Shown here: positions 13,233 to 22,644 of the stretch, piece by piece
Numbering within the stretch: the first letter of the stretch is position 1
How the letters are laid out: each line of letters starts with the position of its first letter
NCBI GenBank assembly: GCA_020025425.1
Contig: JAHHSD010000019.1
Coordinates: 1-31,018, forward strand
Direction: 5' to 3'
Source: Oscillospiraceae bacterium
GTDB lineage: Bacteria > Bacillota > Clostridia > Oscillospirales > Oscillospiraceae
DNA: 31,018 nt
The notes under the pieces: generated by a model
What the model saw: only the letters and a program-made list of their open reading frames with translations
What the model was told of the DNA's origin: nothing
Database searches by the model: none
Program-made: the position numbers and the translations under genes

Positions 13233-14738
13233 ATGGCAAAGTACTATATAGGCATCGATATCGGAAGTTTTGAGACCAAGGGCGTCCTGATGGATGACAA
13301 CTGTGCGCCTGTCCATGTCTGCGCAGTAAAGCACACCATGGAGACCCCTGCCCCCGGATTTTTCGAGCACGACGCCGAGGCGGTATGGTGGCATGATTTC
13401 TGTGCGGTTGCAAAAGCTTTGGTTACTGAAAGCGGAATCACACCTCAGGAGGTAGCCGGTGTCGGCGCCAGTGTGCTGGGCTGTGACTGTCTGCCGGTAG
13501 ATGAGCAGTGCCGTCCCCTCAGGAAGGCCATCCTCTACGGGATCGATGCCCGGTGCCAGGAGGAAATGGCCTGGCTGACCCAGCACTATGGGGACGCCGG
13601 TGTACTGGAGCGGTTCGGGCATCCCATCTGCTCTGACGATGTGGCGGCCAAGATCCTCTGGGTCAAAAACCACGAGCCTGAGGTCTATGCAAAGACCTAT
13701 AAGTTCCTCACCGGCTCCTCCTATATCACTGCTAAGCTCACCGGAAACTATGTCGTAGACCAGTTTCTGGCAAAGGCGGCATTCAGACCGCTGTACCGCG
13801 AGGACGGCAGTGTGAACAAAGAGGAATGCAGCATTTTCTGCCGCGCGGACCAGCTGTGCGAGTGCCGGGTCGTTACTGATCTGGCCGGCCGCATCACCGA
13901 GCAGGCAGCCCAAGAGACAGGCCTTTGCGCCGGAACGCCCGTCATCGTAGGCAGCGGAGATTCCACCTCCGAGGCCGTCAGCGTGGGTATCGTAGAGCCG
14001 GGAGAGCTGATGTGCCAGTTTGGCTCCTCGCTCTTCTACTACTACTGCTCAGGCCACCCCGTCAACGACCCGAGGGTCCATGCGGGAAACTTCACAGTTC
14101 CCGGTACATACAGCGTGTCTGGCGGGACCAATGCGGCCGGTACCCTGACCCGATGGGTGCGGGATACCTTCTTCTTCGATCTGCTCAAAGCCCAGAACGA
14201 AGGCGGGCCGGACGCCTATGCCGCCATGGTCAGCTATCTGCCCGACAGCAGCCAAGGTCTTGTGTGCCTCCCCTATCTGGCCGGTGAGCGAATGCCCATC
14301 AACGATCCCAAGGCCAAGGGTGTTTTGTTTGGTCTGACCCTGGACCATGACAGAGGTCACATCTATCGTGCAGCACTGGAGGGCGTGGCCTTCTCGCTGG
14401 CGCAGAATGTCCGCCTCATTGAGGAGGTCGGCCTGCCGGTGGATCACATTACTGCAGTGGGGGGCGGCACCAAAAACAATCCCTGGATGCAGATTGTGGC
14501 CGACGTGCTGGGCAAGCCTGTCCATGTCCCCGCTGTTACAGTGGGTGCCAGCTACGGAGATGCCCTGATGGCAGCAGTAGGGACCGGCCGGCTGGCCGAT
14601 TTCAAGGAACTCAAAGCCATGATCCGCCCCGACCGGGTCTACCAGGTCGATCAGACTCGGCACCAGGAATATCAAAAGCTCCTGTCTGTCTACGACGACC
14701 TATACCCGTCTGTTACGGAGCTGATGCACCGGATATAA
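13233..14738 (+). CDS. FGGY-family carbohydrate kinase (xylulokinase-like)
   Basis: The 501-residue protein is an ATP-dependent sugar or polyol kinase of the FGGY family. The N-terminal phosphate-1 loop is GIDIGSFETKGVLMD (about residues 7-21), the sugar-binding region includes AILYGIDARCQEE near 100, and the C-terminal ATP domain has GSGDSTSEAVSVGI and the FGGY signature region AVGGGTKNNPWMQIVADVLGKP. Substrate specificity (xylulose, ribulose, erythritol, autoinducer-type ketoses) cannot be fixed from these motifs. It follows the BtpA-family gene by 11 bp and precedes the permease gene by nine, so the three form the metabolic head of the operon. Its product may be the regulator's ligand; this is speculative. 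Confidence 0.92.
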   Translation: MAKYYIGIDIGSFETKGVLMDDNCAPVHVCAVKHTMETPAPGFFEHDAEAVWWHDFCAVAKALVTESGITPQEVAGVGASVLGCDCLPVDEQCRPLRKAILYGIDARCQEEMAWLTQHYGDAGVLERFGHPICSDDVAAKILWVKNHEPEVYAKTYKFLTGSSYITAKLTGNYVVDQFLAKAAFRPLYREDGSVNKEECSIFCRADQLCECRVVTDLAGRITEQAAQETGLCAGTPVIVGSGDSTSEAVSVGIVEPGELMCQFGSSLFYYYCSGHPVNDPRVHAGNFTVPGTYSVSGGTNAAGTLTRWVRDTFFFDLLKAQNEGGPDAYAAMVSYLPDSSQGLVCLPYLAGERMPINDPKAKGVLFGLTLDHDRGHIYRAALEGVAFSLAQNVRLIEEVGLPVDHITAVGGGTKNNPWMQIVADVLGKPVHVPAVTVGASYGDALMAAVGTGRLADFKELKAMIRPDRVYQVDQTRHQEYQKLLSVYDDLYPSVTELMHRI

Positions 14739-14747
14739 GGAGACGCC

Positions 14748-15659
14748 GTGACAGGAGAAGCAAAACGAGCCTCTGGCCGCGGCTGTGCCATCGCTCTGAT
14801 GATCACAAGCGCACTGTGCTTTTCCATTATGCAGCTCAGCTCCAGCCTATGTGCCTCCATCCCCGCAATGGAGCAGATTTTCTTCCGCAACGTGGTCAGT
14901 ATTTTAATGTATGTAATGGTATGGAAGAAAGGCCTGCCCCTGCTGGGGACCAGGGCTCAGCAGCCCAAGCTGATCTGCTGGTCACTGTGCGGCTGTTTGA
15001 ATGTATTATTTTTATTTATCGCGGCCAAGGGCGGCGACCAGGGCAGTCTGATGATTATTGGACGTACATCTGGGTTTCTGGTTGTAATCCTGGCGGGCCT
15101 GCTGCTGCGGGAACGCGTGGCTCCGGCTCAATATCTGGCTGTCATGCTGGCACTCAGTGGAGGCGCTCTCACAGCTTCCCCCTCCGGAACACTGTGGGAC
15201 TCCCCGTTCATCCTGCTGATGGCTCTGCTGTCCTCCCTGTTCAGTGCGCTGGCAGCCATCTGCCTGGGATTTTTGAAAAATCAGGTCCATGCGCTGACTG
15301 TGGCCATGCACTTCTCTGTGGTAAGCCTGCTTCTGTCCGCCCCATTTCTCGTAGTTGATTTCGCAGCTCCGACTGGAATACAGTGGGCGGCGCTGGTAGG
15401 AATCGGCATTTCCGGCGGTCTGGGCCAGCTGACCCAGATGTGGGCCTTTGAACGGGCCCCGGTGAACGAGATCAACATTTACGGATACTCCGGTATTTTG
15501 TTTTCTATGGCACTGGGATGTCTATTCTTAAAGGAACAGATCACACTGGCGGCGGCGGCGGGCGGCCTTCTGGTCATCGCAGCCGGTGTCCTGAGTTACA
15601 AAATTGCTGAAAAAGAACGACCCTCAGCGGTCACTGCAAGGAGGAATCAAGTTGACTGA
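14748..15659 (+). CDS. EamA/DMT-family membrane transporter
   Basis: The 303-residue protein has about ten hydrophobic segments arranged as two EamA repeats (first repeat from IALMITSALCFSIMQ, second from SPFILLMALLSSLFSALAA), and the typical ends of the family (GLLLRERVAPAQYLAVMLAL and MALGCLFLKEQITLAAAAGG). DMT proteins carry metabolites, often outward. In this operon it could export a product or import the free sugar; the sequence does not tell. The start is GTG at 14748, four bases after AAGGAGA. Its last codons overlap the start of the M20 peptidase gene. Confidence 0.88.
   Translation: MTGEAKRASGRGCAIALMITSALCFSIMQLSSSLCASIPAMEQIFFRNVVSILMYVMVWKKGLPLLGTRAQQPKLICWSLCGCLNVLFLFIAAKGGDQGSLMIIGRTSGFLVVILAGLLLRERVAPAQYLAVMLALSGGALTASPSGTLWDSPFILLMALLSSLFSALAAICLGFLKNQVHALTVAMHFSVVSLLLSAPFLVVDFAAPTGIQWAALVGIGISGGLGQLTQMWAFERAPVNEINIYGYSGILFSMALGCLFLKEQITLAAAAGGLLVIAAGVLSYKIAEKERPSAVTARRNQVD
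15638..15644 (+). promoter_or_regulatory. Ribosome-binding site deciding a TTG start
   Basis: AAGGAGG ends seven bases before TTG at 15652, the optimal distance, whereas the in-frame ATG at 15664 is 19 bases away. The TTG start is therefore preferred; it overlaps the end of the EamA gene. Confidence 0.65.
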
Positions 15660-17010
15660 GCGAATGAAAAAAGTCCTCGACTATGTCGAGGCGCACCGGG
15701 ATGAATACATTGAGCTGCTGCGCGAGCTGTGCCGTCAGCCCAGCCTGGCAGGCACCGGCGAGGGTATCCCCGAGATGATCCAGCTGGTACAGGACAAAAT
15801 GCGTCACTACGGCATTGAACCCACCCTGATTCCCACTGATGGCAACCCGGTCATCTACGCCGAGATCAAGGGTGAGAGCGGCCTGACTTACGGCTGCTAT
15901 GACCACTACGACGTCCAACCCGTGGACCCCATTGAGCTGTGGGACTCCGATCCCTTTGCCGCCGAGATTCGTGACGGCGTGATCTACGCCCGCGGTGTGG
16001 CCGACAATAAGGACGGTCTGGCCACCCGGCTGTGCGCCATTGACGCGTGGCTGAAAACCTATGGCAAGCTCCCCTGCAACATGAAGCTGATTTTTGAAGG
16101 CGAGGAAGAAATCGGCTCTCCCAACCTGGCGCCCTTTGCTAAGGCCCACCCCGACCTGATCCAGTGCGACGGCTTTGTCTGGGAGGGCGGCGAGAAGGAA
16201 AAGGACGGCCCCTGTGAGGTCACCATGGGTGTGAAGGGTCTGCTTTATGTACACATGAAGGTCAAAACTGCCACCGGCGACGCCCACTCCATGTATGCCG
16301 CCATTGCTCCCAACCCCGCATGGCGGCTGGTGCAGGCGCTGGCCTCCATGAAGGATGTGGACGGAAACATCACCATCGACGGTTTTTATGATGATATCAT
16401 CCCGCCCAGCGAGGAGGACCTGAAATATCTGGAGGGCGATCCCTTCGATCCTGAGGCCACCCGAGCTTACCTGGGTGTAGAAAAACTCATTGGCGGTGAG
16501 ACCAAACGGGAGCTGCTGGAAAGCCTCTACTTCAAGCCCACCTGCAATATCTGCGGCATCACCTCCGGCTTCCAGGGCGACGGCTCCAAGACCGTGCTGC
16601 CCAGTGAGGCGAGCGTAAAAATTGACTTCCGCCTTGTGCCCGGTATGGACCCCCGGAAAACCTTCGATCGGGTCAGAGCCCATCTGGACAAGCACGGCTT
16701 TACCGATGTGGAGCTGATCTGGGACTCCGGTGAGCCTGCCTTCCGCTCCGACCTCTCTAAGCCCTTCACCAAGGCCATTGTAAACGCCATGGAGAAGCTC
16801 TACGACCGGCCTGTGGCCCTGAAGGTGTCCAGCGGCGGCACCAGCCCCATGCATACCTTCTGCCACCAGACCAACATCCCGGCCGGCATGTTCGGCGCCA
16901 GCTCTGCTACCGCTAACATCCACGCACCCAATGAGCATCTGGCCTGCGACGCATTTATTGAGATGATTCGCATCAACTGTGCGGTCATGGAAGAACTGTC
17001 TCAATATTAA
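15652..17010 (+). CDS. M20 family metallopeptidase (dipeptidase/deacylase-like)
   Basis: The 452-residue protein has the M20 two-zinc site: H85 with D87 in YDHYDVQP, bridging D118 in GVADNKDG, general base and ligand E151-E152 in FEGEEEIGS, and a distal His in the C-terminal SSGGTSPMHTFCHQ and ANIHAPNEHL region. A dimerisation domain with VKTATGDAHSMY sits between the two halves. The family cleaves dipeptides or N-acyl and carbamoyl amino acids in the cytoplasm. The company of a Dpp-type importer and an M24 peptidase supports a peptide-like substrate. The start is TTG at 15652, decided by its ribosome site. Confidence 0.92.
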   Translation: MTERMKKVLDYVEAHRDEYIELLRELCRQPSLAGTGEGIPEMIQLVQDKMRHYGIEPTLIPTDGNPVIYAEIKGESGLTYGCYDHYDVQPVDPIELWDSDPFAAEIRDGVIYARGVADNKDGLATRLCAIDAWLKTYGKLPCNMKLIFEGEEEIGSPNLAPFAKAHPDLIQCDGFVWEGGEKEKDGPCEVTMGVKGLLYVHMKVKTATGDAHSMYAAIAPNPAWRLVQALASMKDVDGNITIDGFYDDIIPPSEEDLKYLEGDPFDPEATRAYLGVEKLIGGETKRELLESLYFKPTCNICGITSGFQGDGSKTVLPSEASVKIDFRLVPGMDPRKTFDRVRAHLDKHGFTDVELIWDSGEPAFRSDLSKPFTKAIVNAMEKLYDRPVALKVSSGGTSPMHTFCHQTNIPAGMFGASSATANIHAPNEHLACDAFIEMIRINCAVMEELSQY

Positions 17011-17048
17011 AATAGGAGACCTGTTAAAAAAGAAAGGAATGTGAGGAA

Positions 17049-18641
17049 ATGAAAAAGACGTTTGCAAGACTGCTGGCTGGCACTATGGCATTGACAATGC
17101 TGCTGACTGCCTGCGGCAAGAAGGAAAACACGGATGACAAGGGTTCTGGCTCCGGTGCCAAGTCCGTGGTAGAAAAGGATGACCGCACCCTGACCATCGG
17201 TCTGGCCGCCGACCCCCAGACCATGGACCCCCAGGCTCTGCTGTCTGGCGCCACCACCTGCGTGGTGTCCAATCTGTACAGCAAGCTCCTGGTCCGCGAT
17301 AACGAAATGAATATTAAGAAGGACCTTGTGACTGACTACTCCATCGTGGACGACACCACCTGGACCTTCACCATCCGCCAGGACGCCAAGTTCCACAACG
17401 GCGACCCTGTTACCTCTGCTGACGTAAAGTTCTCCATTGAGCGCGCCGCCAAGGACGACACTCTGATGGAGTATCCCCACTGGAAGAACATCGAGTCCGT
17501 TGAGATCATTGATGACTACAACTTCAACATCAAGACCTGGGAGCCCTATCCCGCTCTGGAGGCCCTGCTGTCCAAATCCGGCGGCGACATCCTCCCCAAG
17601 AACTACATCGAGGAAGTAGGTATGGACGGCTTCCTGAAGGCCCCCATCGGCTCCGGCCCCTACAAGTTCGTCAGCTTTGTCAAGGACCAGGAAGTGATCA
17701 TGGAGCCCAATAAGGACTACTATGGTGAGCTGAATGACGACTGGGACAAGGTCGTGTTCCGCGTGCTGCCTGAGGCCTCCACCCGCGTTGCCGAGCTGCT
17801 GTCCGGCCGCGTGGACATCATCAACAACGTCTCCCCCAACGAGTGGGGCCGCATCAACGACAACGAGGGCACTTCCGTTCAGATGGGCGAGGGCACCCGC
17901 GTCTATATGCTGGGTATGAAGTGCAGCGAGGGCAATGAAACCGCCGATGTGCGCGTCCGTCAGGCCATCGATTACGCCATCGATGATAAGACCATTGCCG
18001 AGAGCGTGCTGGACGGCGTTGGTGTGGAGACTCTGACCCGTGTGGCCAACGGCGTGGTGGGCCAGGACGAGAGCCTGTATGGCAAGTACAACTTTGACGT
18101 AGAGAAGGCCAATCAGCTGCTGGACGACGCCGGTTATCCCCGTGGCAATGACGGCATCCGCTTCACTCTGGGTCTTGAGGGCTCCAATGGCCGCTACACC
18201 CTGGATGGTGACGTGTGCCAGGCTGTGGCCGCCATGCTGGAGGAGAATGTGGGCATCAAGGTCAATCTGCAGCTCTACGACTCCACCACCTATGTGAACA
18301 TCCTCAGCCCCCGCGAGTTCAAGGACGCCGCTATGTACTGCTTCGGTGACAACTTCTTCGACGGCATCTATGCCATCGCCTGCTACACTCCCGACTTCTC
18401 CATGGGCGAGACCGACTACAACAACCCCAAGATGAATGAGCTGTACAGCTCCGCTATGGCCAACATGAACCTGGAGGAGCGTGTTGCTCAGATCAAGGAA
18501 GCTCAGCAGATCGCCGCTGAGGAAGTTCCTTACTCCAACCTGGTCAACCTGAGGGTTGCCTACGGTGTGCGTGATGGCATCAATTTCACCGGCCGTCTGG
18601 ATGAGAAGTTCGATCTGAACACCATCACCCTGAGCAAGTAA
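17049..18641 (+). CDS. ABC transporter substrate-binding lipoprotein (DppA/OppA family)
   Basis: The 530-residue protein starts with a lipoprotein signal; the lipobox is LLTAC with Cys at residue 22, followed by a charged linker (GKKENTDDKGSGSGAKS). The SBP_bac_5 fold is clear from TLTIGLAADPQTMDPQ, LVTDYSIVDDTTWTFTIRQD and FHNGDPVTSADVKFSIERA, GSGPYKFVSF and PEASTRVAELLSGRVDII. The protein would sit on the outer face of the membrane and deliver oligopeptides, dipeptides or other ligands to the permeases encoded next. The GAGGAA site stands close to the ATG. It is followed by 176 bases with two strong hairpins that probably raise its mRNA level above that of the permease genes. Confidence 0.95.
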   Translation: MKKTFARLLAGTMALTMLLTACGKKENTDDKGSGSGAKSVVEKDDRTLTIGLAADPQTMDPQALLSGATTCVVSNLYSKLLVRDNEMNIKKDLVTDYSIVDDTTWTFTIRQDAKFHNGDPVTSADVKFSIERAAKDDTLMEYPHWKNIESVEIIDDYNFNIKTWEPYPALEALLSKSGGDILPKNYIEEVGMDGFLKAPIGSGPYKFVSFVKDQEVIMEPNKDYYGELNDDWDKVVFRVLPEASTRVAELLSGRVDIINNVSPNEWGRINDNEGTSVQMGEGTRVYMLGMKCSEGNETADVRVRQAIDYAIDDKTIAESVLDGVGVETLTRVANGVVGQDESLYGKYNFDVEKANQLLDDAGYPRGNDGIRFTLGLEGSNGRYTLDGDVCQAVAAMLEENVGIKVNLQLYDSTTYVNILSPREFKDAAMYCFGDNFFDGIYAIACYTPDFSMGETDYNNPKMNELYSSAMANMNLEERVAQIKEAQQIAAEEVPYSNLVNLRVAYGVRDGINFTGRLDEKFDLNTITLSK

Positions 18642-18674
18642 TTTACCGCTTGACCTAGCACAAAATATACTCGG

Positions 18675-18707
18675 CGTTGGGGGCCGGCCTCTGGCTGGCC
18701 CCCAACG
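18675..18707 (+). other. Intercistronic hairpin 1 after the binding-protein gene
   Basis: CGTTGGGGGCC (18675-18685) pairs perfectly with GGCCCCCAACG (18697-18707), and the loop can extend the stem by four pairs. No T run follows. A stable 3' hairpin of this sort usually protects the upstream message or causes partial termination. Confidence 0.7.
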
Positions 18708-18740
18708 AAGCAACCGCCATTCTCGGGCAATGTCCCGACA

Positions 18741-18795
18741 GTGGCGCAGCTGCACACAGGCAAAACCATATTTTACCTGAGTGCAGCTGCGTCAC
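18741..18795 (+). other. Intercistronic hairpin 2, long stem
   Basis: GTGGCGCAGCTGCAC (18741-18755) pairs with GTGCAGCTGCGTCAC (18781-18795) over 15 positions with one G-U pair, and AGGCAAAA / ATTTTACCT in the loop can form an upper stem. It ends 22 bases before the permease start. Confidence 0.65.
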
Positions 18796-18817
18796 GACCC
18801 AAGAAAGAGGTGCCATT

Positions 18818-19732
18818 ATGGGGAGATACATAGGAAAACGTTTGATGGAGATCATCCCAGTTCTGTTTATCATCACATTTATCGTATTCTATCTGGTTCG
18901 AGTGTCCGGCGATCCCACCAGTACCATGCTGCCTCCTGAGGCAACTCCCCAGGATCGACAGGAGCTGCGTGAAGCGCTGGGCCTGGATAAGCCCTACCTG
19001 GAGCAGTATGGGATTTTCCTGAACGACGTGGTACACGGACGCTTCGGTACCAGTCTCCGCTATGGACAGGAGGCCACTGAGGTAGTTCTGGAGAAGCTGC
19101 CTGCCACCTTGCAGCTGGCTGTGATTTCCCTGGTGGTATCCACCATTCTGGGAGTAGGTCTGGGTGTGATCTGTGCCCGGACAAAAGATACGCCGCTGGA
19201 TGTGTTTTTCAACAGCTTAGCTGTAGTAGGCCAGGCCATGCCAAGCTTTTGGATCGGCATGATGCTCATTCTGCTCTTCAGCGTCAGTCTGAAGTGGCTG
19301 CCTCCCTCTGGACCTGGTACCTGGAAAAACCTTGTCATGCCTGTGGCTACACTGTCTATCGTGACCTCGGCTCAGATCATCCCCCTGGTGCGGTCCAGCA
19401 TGCTGGAGATCATGCACGAGGACTACATCCGCACCGCCCGGAGCAAGGGCCTGCGGGAGCGCATTGTGGTCTACAAGCACGCATTCAAAAATGCGCTGAT
19501 CCCTGTCGTCACCATCCTGGCCCTTCAGGTGCCCAACCTGATCGGCGGCTCGCTGATTACTGAGACCGTGTTCAGTTGGCCCGGGTTGGGGCAGCTGCTG
19601 ATTCAGTGTATCAACGGCAAGGATATGTGTGTGGTGCAGGCCTGTGTGGTGTTTATCTCGTTTATCACCATCGTCGCAAACCTGACTGCCGATATTCTGT
19701 ACGCCCTGATTGATCCCCGCATCCGATACTGA
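18818..19732 (+). CDS. ABC transporter permease, DppB family
   Basis: The 304-residue membrane protein has the DppB layout: an N-terminal transmembrane segment (IIPVLFIITFIVFYLVRVS), a periplasmic-type loop with LDKPYLEQYGIFLNDV, and a core of five more segments. The cytoplasmic EAA loop that contacts the ATPases reads DYIRTARSKGLRERIVVYKH. The ATG at 18818 is preceded by AGAGGTG; the frame is open further upstream only through the hairpin region. With the DppC partner it forms the channel for the ligand delivered by the binding protein. Confidence 0.94.
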   Translation: MGRYIGKRLMEIIPVLFIITFIVFYLVRVSGDPTSTMLPPEATPQDRQELREALGLDKPYLEQYGIFLNDVVHGRFGTSLRYGQEATEVVLEKLPATLQLAVISLVVSTILGVGLGVICARTKDTPLDVFFNSLAVVGQAMPSFWIGMMLILLFSVSLKWLPPSGPGTWKNLVMPVATLSIVTSAQIIPLVRSSMLEIMHEDYIRTARSKGLRERIVVYKHAFKNALIPVVTILALQVPNLIGGSLITETVFSWPGLGQLLIQCINGKDMCVVQACVVFISFITIVANLTADILYALIDPRIRY

Positions 19733-19752
19733 GAGGAGGCGCTCCAAGTATT

Positions 19753-20643
19753 ATGGAAAAGAAAAAATCCGGCGCACCCAAAAAAGGGTTCCGCCACTGG
19801 ATGGATCTGCTGCTGAAAAGCCCGGAGGGCACAATTGGCCTGATCATCCTGATTGTTGTGATCCTTGCCGCCTCTCTGGTGGGGGTATTCTCTCCCTACG
19901 ACCCTGCTAAAATGAATCTGGCTGAAAAGTTGATTCCCCCTGCATGGTGCGAGGGTGGAAGCATGGCCCACATATTGGGCACCGATTCTCTGGGCCGGGA
20001 TGTGCTGACCCGCTGTCTCTACGGAGCCCGCGTCTCCATTCTGGTCGGTATCTGCTCGGTGGCCGTGGCCGGTGTGATCGGCACGGTGCTGGGCCTGGTT
20101 TCCGGCTATTACGGCGGATGGCTGGACAGCGTGATTATGCGTATTGCCGATGCATTCCACGCAATTCCCCGTATCCTGCTGGCTATGGTTGTTCTTTTTG
20201 TAATGGAACCCAGCGTTTTTACCTTGATTATGGTGATCGGTGTCACAAACTGGGTATCCTACGCCCGTCTGATCCGCAGCGAGGTGCTGACGGTGAAGGA
20301 AAAGGAATATGTTAAGGCCAGCCGCACAATCGGGACCAGCGACTTTAGTATTATCCGAAAACATATCCTGCCCAACGTGTTCGCTCAGTTTATTGTGGTA
20401 TCCACCATCTCCGTGGCTGGCTCCATCATTATCGAGGCGGCCATGAGCTTTCTGAACCTGGGCATCCAGCCCCCCGCCGTGTCCTGGGGTGTGATGCTGG
20501 CAAATGGCCGAGACTATGTGGGCACGCACTGGTGGGTGTGTACCTTCCCCGGCATCGCCATCACCATCACCGTGCTGGGCATTATGTTCCTGGGCAACTG
20601 GCTGAGAGATGTGCTTGACCCCAAGAACCAGGGTATTCGGTAA
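19753..20643 (+). CDS. ABC transporter permease, DppC family
   Basis: The 296-residue membrane protein is the second permease. It has the DppC-type N-terminal segment (GTIGLIILIVVILAASLVGV) followed by the conserved YDP region, the sequence HILGTDSLGRDVLTR typical of the family, and an EAA loop EYVKASRTIGTSDFSIIRKH. It lies 20 bp after dppB and 13 bp before the first ATPase. Confidence 0.94.
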   Translation: MEKKKSGAPKKGFRHWMDLLLKSPEGTIGLIILIVVILAASLVGVFSPYDPAKMNLAEKLIPPAWCEGGSMAHILGTDSLGRDVLTRCLYGARVSILVGICSVAVAGVIGTVLGLVSGYYGGWLDSVIMRIADAFHAIPRILLAMVVLFVMEPSVFTLIMVIGVTNWVSYARLIRSEVLTVKEKEYVKASRTIGTSDFSIIRKHILPNVFAQFIVVSTISVAGSIIIEAAMSFLNLGIQPPAVSWGVMLANGRDYVGTHWWVCTFPGIAITITVLGIMFLGNWLRDVLDPKNQGIR

Positions 20644-20656
20644 GGAGGCGGCAACT

Positions 20657-21646
20657 GTGGAACAAGAACGCGTATTGGATGTAAAAAACCTGAATGTCTA
20701 TTTCAAGACCCAGCATGGCCGCCTGGATGCCATTAAGGGGCTGGACTTCCACGTGGACCAGGGCGAGGTCCTTGGCATTGTGGGCGAGTCCGGCTGTGGC
20801 AAAAGCGTGACCTCCCTGTCTGTGATGGGACTGATTGAGGAGCCGGGCGGCTACACCGCCGACGCCATCATGTTTCAGGGCGGAGATATTTCTAAAATTA
20901 CAAAAAACGAGCGGAGAAAACTTCGCGGCAGCGGCATGGCAATGATTTTTCAGGAGCCCCTGACTTCTCTGAACCCCTTGCTTACCGTAGGCAGTCAGAT
21001 CTATGAGCAGATCAAGACTCACTGCCCCCAGCTCTCCCGAGCTGAGTGCCGGGCGAAAGGCATCGAGATGCTGAAAAAGACCGGCATCCCGGACGCTGAG
21101 GGCGTCTATAAAAACTACCCCGCATTTCTTTCCGGCGGTATGCGGCAGCGGGTGATGATTGCCATTGCACTGGTATGCAATCCCGCCCTGCTTATTGCGG
21201 ATGAGCCGACCACCGCTTTGGACGTCACCATTCAGGCACAGATCCTCAGCTTGATGAAGAATTTGCAAAAGGAGTACAACACTTCCATTATGTTCATCAC
21301 CCACGACCTGGGCGTTATTGCTGAAACAGCGGACCGGGTCATGGTCATGTACGCGGGACAGGTGGTGGAGGAAGCCGATGTAACAACCCTGTTTCGGAAC
21401 CCCACACACCCCTACACCCAGGGGCTTTTAAACAGCACCATCCGGGTGCATAAGCTGTCCGACCGTCTGGAGACCATCAGCGGTGTCGTCCCCACCTTGA
21501 GCAAAATGCCAGCGGGCTGCCGTTTCGCCCCCCGCTGCCCCCATGCCACCGACGCCTGCCGGGGCGCCTGCCCTGAGTTGACGTCTGTTGGAGATGCGTC
21601 GGGACATATGGTGCGCTGTATCCTGTCTGGAGGTGAAAACCGGTGA
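20657..21646 (+). CDS. ABC transporter ATP-binding protein, DppD/OppD family
   Basis: The 329-residue ATPase has Walker A GESGCGKS (residues 43-50), the signature LSGGMRQRVMIA, Walker B LLIADEPTTALD and an H-loop FITHDLGVIAE. The C-terminal oligopeptide-transporter extension has its cysteine cluster (CRFAPRCPHATDACRGACPE). The start is GTG at 20657, eight bases after AAGGAGG; an upstream in-frame ATG lies inside the dppC gene. Its stop overlaps the start of the next ATPase by four bases (GTGA). Confidence 0.94.
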   Translation: MEQERVLDVKNLNVYFKTQHGRLDAIKGLDFHVDQGEVLGIVGESGCGKSVTSLSVMGLIEEPGGYTADAIMFQGGDISKITKNERRKLRGSGMAMIFQEPLTSLNPLLTVGSQIYEQIKTHCPQLSRAECRAKGIEMLKKTGIPDAEGVYKNYPAFLSGGMRQRVMIAIALVCNPALLIADEPTTALDVTIQAQILSLMKNLQKEYNTSIMFITHDLGVIAETADRVMVMYAGQVVEEADVTTLFRNPTHPYTQGLLNSTIRVHKLSDRLETISGVVPTLSKMPAGCRFAPRCPHATDACRGACPELTSVGDASGHMVRCILSGGENR

Positions 21647-22644
21647 GCGAGCGTGAAGAATATCTGTTGGAGGTCAAGGACCTAAAGGTTCACTTTCATG
21701 TAGGCCGCGGTCTGAAAAAGCACAAGAAGATTTTGAAGGCAGTAGATGGCGTGAGCTTTCGGCTGAAAGCCGGAGAGACGCTGGGCATTGTCGGAGAATC
21801 CGGCTGTGGAAAGTCCACCTGTGGAAACAGCATCATTCGGCTGCTCCAGCCGACCTCCGGAGAGATCCTGTTTGAGGGACAGGATCTGGCTAAAATGAGT
21901 CAGAAGGAACTGAGAGGACTGCGCCGGGATATTCAGATGATTTTTCAGGATCCCTTCTCCTCTCTGAATCCCAGAATGCGGGTACGCGACATTATCGCAG
22001 AACCTCTGATCACCCACAAAGTCTGTTCGGGTGAGGAACTGGACCAGGAGATCTTCCGTCTTATGGACGCAGTTGGCCTTCCACAGGAGTATGCGGACCG
22101 CTATCCCCACGAGTTCTCCGGCGGACAGCGCCAGCGTATCGGCATTGCCCGTGCTCTGGCCCTCCACCCCAAGCTGATTATCTGCGACGAGCCGGTTTCC
22201 GCTCTGGACGTCTCCATCCAGGCCCAGATCCTCAATCTGCTGTCCGATCTTCAAAAGGAGTTTGATCTGACCTATATTTTCATTGCTCATGGCTTGCCCA
22301 CAGTACAGCATATCAGCAGTCAGGTGGCAGTGATGTATTTGGGCCGGATTGTAGAGCTGGCCGATAAGGTAACGCTCTTCAGCCACCCAATGCACCCCTA
22401 TACGGAGGGACTGATGGCGGCTGTCCCCATTCCAGACCCCTCCTTCCGTACAGACGATCGTCCCCTTCTGGAGGGAGATATGCCAAGCCCCACCAATTTG
22501 CCCTCGGGCTGTCCCTTCCACCCCAGATGCAAGTATTGTCAGGAGCGCTGCCGCTGTGAACAGCCGGAGCTTCGGGATTTGGGCGGAGGACACTTTATTG
22601 CCTGTCACTTCCCCCTGGAGCATGCGGAGGGCATTCTGAGATGA
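21643..22644 (+). CDS. ABC transporter ATP-binding protein, DppF/OppF family
   Basis: The 333-residue ATPase has Walker A GESGCGKST, signature FSGGQRQRIGIARAL and Walker B LIICDEPVSALD, plus the oligopeptide-type C-terminus (CPFHPRCKYCQERCRCEQPE). One oddity: the H-loop reads FIAHGLPTVQH, where the family nearly always has HDL; the switch histidine is kept but the following Asp is Gly. The GTG start overlaps the previous stop and follows GGAGGTG. With DppD it forms the ATPase pair of the importer. Its stop overlaps the M24 peptidase start (ATGA). Confidence 0.94.
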   Translation: MSEREEYLLEVKDLKVHFHVGRGLKKHKKILKAVDGVSFRLKAGETLGIVGESGCGKSTCGNSIIRLLQPTSGEILFEGQDLAKMSQKELRGLRRDIQMIFQDPFSSLNPRMRVRDIIAEPLITHKVCSGEELDQEIFRLMDAVGLPQEYADRYPHEFSGGQRQRIGIARALALHPKLIICDEPVSALDVSIQAQILNLLSDLQKEFDLTYIFIAHGLPTVQHISSQVAVMYLGRIVELADKVTLFSHPMHPYTEGLMAAVPIPDPSFRTDDRPLLEGDMPSPTNLPSGCPFHPRCKYCQERCRCEQPELRDLGGGHFIACHFPLEHAEGILR

